Below, in pieces: positions 42,346 to 50,036 of a DNA stretch of 50,036 bases. Origin of the DNA: Utricularia gibba (lineage: Eukaryota; Streptophyta; Magnoliopsida; Lamiales; Lentibulariaceae); contig NEEC01000066.1 of the NCBI GenBank assembly GCA_002189035.1, positions 1-50,036 of the forward strand, given 5' to 3'. Each line of letters opens with the position of its first letter. Position 1 is the stretch's first letter. A model generated the notes under the pieces. It was not told the DNA's origin, made no database searches, and worked only from the letters and a program-made list of their open reading frames with translations. The position numbers were made by a program, and so were the translations under genes.

Positions 42346-43351
42346 GATTGATTTATGATGTGTTTAACAAAATTATATTATTTGGTATGTGAGTATAATT
42401 ATATCTTATATATAAGTATAATAATATCCCATATACTAAAAATAATTATACTTATATAATATCCTTATATATGGATATTTTTATATCCATATATTTGGGT
42501 TTAGTTAAACCTAAATAATTTAAATACACTAATACTTAAACATATCAACTAAATAAAGCCTAACATGTAATAACAATTTGTAAAAAGTTTTCATATAAGA
42601 ACTAGATTGCGTACTTTATGAATTTAGATATTTAATGAGATATAAGAAAAATTTACTTCTATCTAATGTCAAATTTAACCCATATTTTCTCTCAATTTCT
42701 TTTTTGCCATTTTCATCACATTATTCTGTCTAAGAATATTGTTTTTTCTGTTTTGTTTTCTAATTATGATTCTTCTTTTTTTTCTCTTCTTTAGAATTTT
42801 GATGGGCTTAATATTATAAATTTAAAAAATATACACTAATCATCTTTACATCAAATTAAACCCCTAAAAAATCATTTTTATACCACTTTCAATTTACTAA
42901 TCAAATATGTTTTTTTCAAAACATCTCTTTATTAAAATATATTGACTTTTGTATTCATATATTTTTATTAAAATATTTTCTCATGTATCAAATTTACAAA
43001 AACAAACACATTGTTAAATAAAACTTAAATTGTTAATAAAATCATATTACAATATACAGTTTTTAGATCATATTTTCTTGTATGGCAATTTGTAAAAAAA
43101 TGCAGCTAATTCTTGTCGATCAGTGGTTTTTAGAATAAAATAAGGATGTTGATTAGCAACGTGGTTTTGAATTTATATTAAAAATGAAATGAGATAGGAT
43201 ATAAATATATATTTTGGAATCAAAATTTGTGGATCAAATCATTTTGAAGCATTGAAAAGTCAAACAATCAATAAACCACTGATTTCTTGGTTCTAATGAA
43301 TATGTAGAATGACTTTACACTACAACAATTATTTCCCAATCCTCATTTTCA
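42346..43351. other. AT-rich spacer downstream of the intact NLR
   Basis: 42400-42520 is very AT-rich with short inverted repeats (e.g. 'atatggatatttttatatccatat'), possibly a MITE remnant. 42730-43010 is the NLR 3'-flank repeat also seen at 12055. No genes. Confidence 0.5.
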
Positions 43352-46300
43352 TTAGTATCCTTTTTCTTTTTCTTCTTCCTCCAACCTCAATAATTTATCA
43401 TCAACCATGACATAGAATTCCTCATCTGCCCAATCATTCCTTCTTTCTCTTAATATTTTCTTGGCTGATCTAATGGTCGGGAATCCGCAATACCGTAACC
43501 GAATTGACGATAGCGTTGCAATATTACATGTAATATCACAAATATCGTCCCATGATAGAATTCCTGTTATTTGAAGAGTTCGTAGCTGGGGAAATTTCTC
43601 TTCTTCCACTTTCAAGGACTTGAGACCAACTGAACAACGAATGTTTAAGTGTTTCAGTTTGGTAAGTTGTCTTTGGGTCAGATTGCACCATTCCTCATTT
43701 TCAAATGTGCAAAACCGCAATTCCAGCACCTCGAGTGCAAATTGTCCTTGGGACAGATTGCACCATTCCTCATTTTCAAATTTGCAATCCCACAAGTCCA
43801 GCACCCCGGGTGCAACTCCATAATAGTTCTCGTCCGAGCTTCATCAATTAAAGTGTCAGAGAGGGGGGCTCCACCCCAGCATCCTTCTTCCTTTTCTTCA
43901 TCCTCTAAAATCAACAATTTATCATCAACCATGACAAAGAAGGCCCCATCTGCCCAATCCCTCCTTTCTCTTAATATTTTCGTGGCTGCTTTAATGGTCG
44001 AGGGTCCACAATACCTTAACCGAATCGACAATAGCATTGTAATATTACATGTAATATCACAAATACCGTCCTGCTCTCCTTTTATTCGAAGAGTTAGTAG
44101 CTGGGGAAATTGCTCTTCTTCCACTTTCAAGGACTTGAGACCAACTGGATGATAAATCCTTAACTCTTTCAGTTTAATAAATTTTCCTTGGGACGGATTG
44201 CACCATTCCTCATTTTCAAATGTGCAATCCCACAATTCCAGCACCTCGAGATTGTGCAACTCCATAATAGTTCTCGTCCGAGCTTCATCAATTAAAGTCT
44301 CAGAGAGTCGCAATTTCTTGAGCAAACTTGGGAGGGGGGATCCATCCCATGCTGCCCTCATTCTTATGACCTTCAGATTTGGAAATCGGACTACAGCATT
44401 AGAACACCATTTGGGTTTAGGAGGCCGTTTTCTAGAGTAAATCATACTTCTGTCAAAGAGGAAAAAGTTCTCTCGTTGCCGGTCTTTGTGAAATCCACTT
44501 AGATACTTGATTACGTCGTTGTAATTACCCCTTTCCATGTCATATAGTTGTGTACACATCATCATTTCAAGCAATGGAAGCTCTTCATCTTCCAATCCTT
44601 CTCTAAAGAAAAGCATAGAAGGTCTACAAATCTTCCAAACTCTCTTTGACCAATCAAACTGCATCCTTCCATCCATCTCCACATAAAAGTTGTTATCCCC
44701 CAAACTCCGCTTCTTCTCCAATATTTCCATCGCCCATTGACAGTAGACTCTCCACAACCTTCCAATCTGATCGACTGCAAGGATGAATCATCGCGAAGCA
44801 GAAAGGATGCATTACCAACACCGTGTAGCCAAAGCCTTTCAAGTCGAGGGCAATCAATCTCAAACCGACCATCTGCATCAGATCTACCAAACGGTACACA
44901 ACGGCGACAAAACCCCAAGTATCTCAAACTATGTGATCCTACTATGGTGGTTTCACAGTTGTGATATCGGAGAGCCAAATGCTCGAGATTAGGCATATCC
45001 CGAATAGCACTTTGGATTGACTCTTGAAAGTGATCACAACATTTTCCCAATCTCTTGATCGATTTGGACAAAAAAGTTTCAGTAGAAACATGCATCCAAA
45101 AATTTATACCCATTAATTGTTCCAGCACGATGTCCTCCTCATCCTGATTAGGCAAATCATCTAAAAATTTAAGTTGTGGCATCATCCTACATGAGTGTGT
45201 TTCAAAACCAAAATATTGTTGAACATTCCATAGAAGATTTCCTGGAAAATGATATTGCACAAGTGATTCAAAAGGAATAATATCCTTATTCATTCCATGA
45301 AAATGTGGAACCTTGATTCCTTTACACCCAAATATGCTACTAACTGAGAAAGTAGGATGCAGAAGCACTCCATAAATAAAGAGCTCCATTTTGACCACCT
45401 TGTTGCATTCAACGCAAAGTTGTGCACACGCATACTTCTTTATAGGTAAAATAGAATGTATCTGATGGAAGATTCTGCCATAACACGGCCTTGTACTACT
45501 ACTGCTCACCGGGACAATGTCACAAAACCCCATGAAATAAGTAGTGGAGCAATCCATACATCTCATTGCTTGAATAGTGTTCTTTTTTCTATTGAAAAAT
45601 ATTTCCATTCCTACTGCCGCACATACATTCTCAGCAGATGATTCCTTTCTGCATAGCCCAAACAAGAGATCATGCATTCTGATATATTCAATTTCCATAA
45701 CATCATTATATTCCCTAGCAAACACCATGTTCCTTTCAATAAGATCATCCAAATAATCTAGCGCAATCTCTTCCATCCCTCGACCTTTTTCTGGTCTTAT
45801 CATCGCCTCAACAATCCATGACCGTATGAAATCATCAACGCAGATATTTTCATCTTCAGCATAATATGAAAAACTAAGAAAGCATAATTTAAGATGAAGC
45901 GGAAGATTATCGTAGCTCAAGTATAATGTTTTCATACAACGCTCATCATCTTCCAAACTCACAAAGGATGTAACAGCATCTGCAACATTCCTCCAGGATT
46001 GCAAAGTCATATCAGATTTTGAGAGAAGCCCACTGATTGTGACAATTGATAAAGGAAGTCCTTTGCAATTTCGAGCAATCTCTCTTCCGATTCCTTGGAG
46101 CTCCTCCGGACATGGGACTTTTTTAGACAATAATTCCCAACTTGTCTTTTCATCTAATAAAGCCATTCGGTGAATAAGTACAGGGGAAAGAAATTTAGCA
46201 ACACTTAACTCCCTTGTGGTCACAATAATCCGACTTCCATTTTTCCTTTTAGGAAAGTATACAACTAATTCTTCCCAAGACTTAGGACTCCATAAATCAT

Positions 46301-47060
46301 CCAACACGATCAAGTACCTATGATCAAAAAGCTTCTGATGTAACATAGTCCCCAAATCTCTTACCTCTTGAGTGTTTTTATCATCTAACATCTTTTGAAG
46401 TATTTTTCGTACATCATATTCCTGAGAAACAGTGACCCAATAGTGTTTGTCGAAGTGCTTCCTAGTCACTGAAAAATCCTCATAAACTTTTCGTGCTAAA
46501 GCCGTTTTACCACTACCGCCCATACCGACGATCGCTATAACTTGTCGATCTTTGACGTGATTCACAAGTTCCTCCTTTATCTTTTGAAGGGGACGCTCAA
46601 TTCCCACTAGAGTTGCTGCTTCCCTGGTCTTCTCATAAGAGAGATGAACCACTTCCCCCTTGGTGCTCCTCGAGGAGCTAGAAGATGATTCTCCCCGAAT
46701 CCTCTTTAGTTCATCTATTAACACCACTAAGTCTTCATAGAAAGTATGCACAGCTCTACCAAACTCAACGCCATCCACTCCACACTTTTGATCCACAACA
46801 TGGTAGTCGATCATATTACTCCAATTGAAGGCACAATGGCTGAATCTTTGCAACAGGGCTTTTATACCTGGGGTATGATCTGTTGCCGTGAGGCTCTCCA
46901 ATAATTCTATCCAAGCGTGAATCTTGCCTTGAAAACCCTGTATCTGCTCCATTGCAACGGCAAGCAGTTTATATTTGTTGTGCACTTGCATAGATTCAAG
47001 AAGCTGCAGCAGGCGGAGCGCAGAGTGATAAGGTGATAGTATTCCCAAATCCTCGGCCAT
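43352..47060 (-). CDS. R1-type CC-NB-ARC-LRR resistance protein, the most complete NLR in the window
   Basis: Intracellular immune receptor. I prefer the start at 47060 (MAEDLGILSPYHSALRLLQL), which aligns with paralogues; the frame is open to ATG 47111. Counting from 47111, the CC holds NWSNMIDYHVVDQK at ~97-109 in place of an EDVID-type motif. NB-ARC follows: P-loop GMGGSGKT 196-203, kinase-2 YLIVLDDLW 266-274, SRIIVTTR 293-300, GLPL 351-354, and MHD in RMHDLL 478-483. LRRs follow (SIKRLGKCCDHF, MPNLEHLALRYH). One C is missing near 44739 (STVQWAME expected), splitting it from a 359-codon LRR frame (44757-43678). A second shift near 43803-43812 leads to a 150-codon frame ending 43352. The tail module (DWADGAFFVMVDDKLLILED) is followed by another LRR set and a second tail (DWADEEFYVMVDDKLLRLEE). 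All NB-ARC motifs are sound, so it may be functional if the single-base breaks are errors. Confidence 0.85.
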
Positions 47061-47194
47061 CGCCAATCGCCAATCAATAAAGTCGATCACTGGTTGGGTG
47101 CGATCTGTCAAAAAGTCCCCAATTTGTCACACCAGAAGAAGTGGGCTTAGAAAACCCGCGCTGGAGTTCAATGAAGAGAAGGTAGCACCGCAGC

Positions 47195-47320
47195 GTTTGT
47201 GAATGATTGAGTCAACAGGAAGCTGGCGTTCTCCAATGTTCGTCATTCCTCTACCTTATCAACACACAGCAGCCACACGTCTTTGAAAAATCTTGACACA
47301 AATAATTGGTAGGGACTAAA
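47195..47320 (-). promoter_or_regulatory. Conserved upstream block of the intact NLR
   Basis: Same block as 41195-41315, beginning about 135 bases before the NLR ATG. It is conserved across four to five units despite heavy decay around it, which fits recent common origin and possibly promoter function. Confidence 0.45.
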
Positions 47321-48765
47321 TTAGAAAGGTTTTTATTTCAAGTTCTTATTCATATTTTCTCGTAAAAAATTTATTACTTCCAATTGATGCATTTCAAAAC
47401 ATATCCCTTGGAATAATATCATTTTCGATAAGTTTTATTTGATGAATTTTCTTAGACAAGTAATGAATTCCATTTATCCAATAGGTTTCCAAGTGCAAAC
47501 AAGTTATATACGTTAAATTTTTCTTTATATGTATATATGATGATATCAGAAATCTACATATGTCACGTGGATAAGTACAGAGAATAAGGTACGTTTGCCC
47601 CCAAGATAGGGGTTGTAGAAGACGGAAAATTAGAGTTATTGTTAGCGTTAAATCGAAAAATCTTAAACAATATAGGGAAGATAACCTAAATCGGTCAGAG
47701 TAGAGTATATCTAGTTTGCTGCAATATGGTGATATCGTCTAAACGGCAAAAATCGGGTTTTGGCAAATTGATAAAATTGACATGCCTATAACGACAAGAA
47801 AATGATAACGTCAAACCAATTTCAACATAATCTGAAAAAGCATCCGACTCGCACCAATTCCAAAGAAATGGCACTTATATGTCAACGAGATCACAAATAC
47901 AGAAAATAGTTGACATCTATATAAATTGATCGAATAAATCTCTCCAATAAATAAAAAAATATTTGAAGATAAAAGCATTTTGTATTCTGCACATAACTCG
48001 TATTTCCCTTTTCTCTTCTAGTAAAACATTTTTTACGGTGATCACCTACAACTCCATAGTTTTTTTATTATAACGATTTCCACATAAAATCACGTGTTTT
48101 GTGTTATCGCTTTTATCACAGCAGTAAGCCGATTTTGTTAGCCCTTAAATCTAGAAACGAAAATACTGATTTCATAATTCAAAAGTCGGACCCATCGCTA
48201 ATCCAATTTCTAACCACAACAAATATATATATATATATATATATACAAAAATGATTAGAAATTCAATTATCTCAAATGATGAACTAAATATTTGGTGTTT
48301 TTGGTAAAATCAATTATCACAAGTCTACTCCTACGCAATATTCTTTCCCATTGTATTAACTTTCTTTAAGCTTCTGCCCTTCTGAAAAACAGTAATAGCG
48401 ATGCTTATTATATAAGAAATTTGTTGGGTGTGTTTTATAATTATTTAAAAATGTTATACTTAAATTGTGAGTATGATTGAATTCTTTATTCTCATAATTA
48501 AAATATCATATTAAAAGTGAAAAATTGTAAAATGTTTGCATGTAAGCATTAGATTGTGATTGTGATTATTTATTTATCTTCTTTTTATTTTTATTTTTAT
48601 GTCTATTTTTTCGATTAAATGGTAAAAACATGTCATTTGCATTTTGGAAGATACATACGTGAGATGCGGAAATGGGTGGATTCGCCCTACTCGTCAATCA
48701 GCTGCTCCTTTTGGTGCAGTGTGGTTAATCTCCATCGCATCCTTCCATGCTCATCATCATTGTTT
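47321..48765. other. AT-rich spacer between NLRs
   Basis: No gene recognised. A (TA)n run lies at 48223-48245. 48240-48415 is paralogous to 41550-41769. 48490-48765 matches the sequence downstream of the poly-Glu tails (about 13015-13257), including 'gtaagcattagattgtgatt' and 'catgctcatcatcattgttt'. It is thus NLR 3' flank. The middle part, 47520-48190, is unique AT-rich sequence. Confidence 0.5.
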
Positions 48766-50036
48766 TTAACACTGGAAGCCCATCTTCTTCTTCCTCTGCA
48801 TCGCTCTCTTCGAACTCCTCTGAGCAGGAATCTGCATCCTCAGGGTTCCACAACCTTCCATCCTTCTTTGCATAAAAGCTTTCATCTCCCAACCTCTGCT
48901 TCCTATTTCAATCGCTGATTGGACAGCTGAATCTGCACAACCATCCAATCGTATCGATTGCAAAGATGAAACATGAGAAAGATGATAGGATTCAGACTGA
49001 ACATCGTGTAGCCAAGCACTGCGAGATCCGAGGGAAAACTTCAAACTCAAAGATTCAAATTTTGCACTTCCTGAATGCCAAATGCTCGTGCTTGGGCAAA
49101 TCCTTAACGCTTCCGATGCCCTTTTCAGAAAATGTTGCATTGCATATGCTCAACCTCCTGATTGAATGATAGAAACGAAATTCATGATGACCCAAACTCC
49201 GAAAAACACGAGAAACATTCATGTCGATATCTTGTTCCAGGATGACTTCATAAACATTCAGCACAAATTTAAACTGTGGCGTCATATTGTGCGAATGTTT
49301 TGCATCAGATATATTTTTTTGAAGGTTGCACAGCAGCTTTCCCGGATAATGACGGCTCGAAAGTTCTAGTGATTTAAAAGAAATGATGTCCTCGACTACT
49401 TCTTGAAAATGTGGAATCTTAACCTCACATCTGAATGAGAAGGTGGGATGCAGCACTCGAGAACGACACTGCTCCCATAATCGAAACAAAAACCTATAGA
49501 GTTTGTACTGCTTGAAGGCATAATAGAACATACTTGGTGGAAGATTCTATCATAGCAAACCATCTTTCTACAGCTTATGGAGGATGCTTCATGAAACTCA
49601 AAAAGATGAATCATGAAACACTCTCACAAATCTAATATCTGAACCCTCTCCCGTGTAAACATTCTCAATAGATGATTTTTACGACATTGCTCAAATAAGA
49701 GATCATGCATTCGAGTGCTTTGATTTTCATATCCCATCAAATTCTCTAACAAAAATCATATTCCTTACCACAAGATCTTTCAAGTAATCAAGTGTAACGT
49801 CTTCAACCCCTCGGCCTTCTTCAGGTTTTACAATCCATGATTGTATCATAGTGTCAACATGAATATGCTGATCTTCACCATAGGATGCAAAGCTAAGAAA
49901 GCATAATTTAAGATAAAGCGGCATGTTATCGTAGCTTAACGACAATATTTTCATGCAACGCCATCTTGTAAACCTACCAATGATATATCTTTTGCAACGT
50001 TCGTCCAAAAATGCAATGTCATTTCAGATCTTGAGA
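48766..50036 (-). pseudogene. R1-type NLR, broken, continuing past the right edge
   Basis: From the edge the minus strand gives the end of NB-ARC (CMKILSLSYDNMPLYLKLCF, SWIVKPEEGRGVEDVTLDYL, VRNMIFVREFDG). After a one-base shift at about 49730 it reads TRMHDLLFEQCRKNHLL, the MHD motif. LRR pieces follow in several frames (49614-49396, 49531-49055, 49140-48766: LSICNATFSEKG, SSLQSIRLDGCADSAV). It then jumps from MEGCGTL to MQIPAQRSSKRAMQ, which corresponds to the extreme 3' end (GCRFLLRG in another frame) of the poly-Glu NLR. The C-terminal half of the LRR, including any GAA tract, is deleted. At least four frame changes are present. The N-terminal CC and P-loop lie outside the window. Confidence 0.75.

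Noticed and set aside
42400-42520. MITE with terminal inverted repeats
   Set aside because: Only short AT-only inverted repeats are visible and no target duplication could be identified.
1-50036. tRNA or rRNA genes
   Set aside because: No cloverleaf with A/B-box consensus or rRNA-like sequence was noticed; no scan could be run.

Overview
This is nuclear DNA from a flowering plant. It has GT-AG introns, a plant-type PPR protein, a CSLA glucomannan synthase, R1-type CC-NB-ARC-LRR (NLR) resistance genes, a Copia retrotransposon and Mutator-like elements. The NLR subtype, related to the late-blight R1 family, is most abundant in asterids. An asterid such as a member of the Lamiales or Solanales is my best guess, as an inference only.

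Layout. (1) 1-8.5 kb is ordinary gene space: a mitochondrial-type PPR gene (minus), remnants of the splicing factor SF3A2 (minus), a BUD20/ZNF593-type zinc-finger gene (minus) and, divergently, a nine-exon CSLA gene (plus). (2) 8.95-11.37 kb is a non-autonomous MULE-like element with a 9-bp target duplication, arrays of ~31-bp repeats and a striking alternating array of two hairpin modules. (3) 11.4-50 kb is an NLR cluster, nearly all on the minus strand, made of one nearly complete gene (43.35-47.06 kb), several deletion-derived pseudogenes and small relics. An ~11.55-kb block (NLR, UGT fragment, CC fragment, Copia fragment, second MULE, LRR relic) is present twice in near-identical tandem (about 11881-23424 and 23425-34971), followed by a 1.78-kb partial third copy (34972-36747). 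(4) The right edge cuts through another broken NLR.

How the pieces relate. The cluster looks like NLR birth and death in progress. Unequal or microhomology-mediated joins fused 3' ends to other units, promoter-like upstream sequence to C-terminal LRRs, and CC-NB halves to LRR halves. Transposons landed in NLR coding sequence. A GAA repeat encoding a poly-Glu C-terminal tail varies among the three copies.

Caution. Many reading-frame breaks are one-base changes, often contractions of short G/C runs, and they also hit genes that otherwise look functional (PPR, CSLA, NLR at 47 kb). The two tandem copies differ from each other mainly in this way. Uncorrected long-read consensus error is therefore a serious alternative to pseudogenisation. 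The near-identical tandem copies also need read support.
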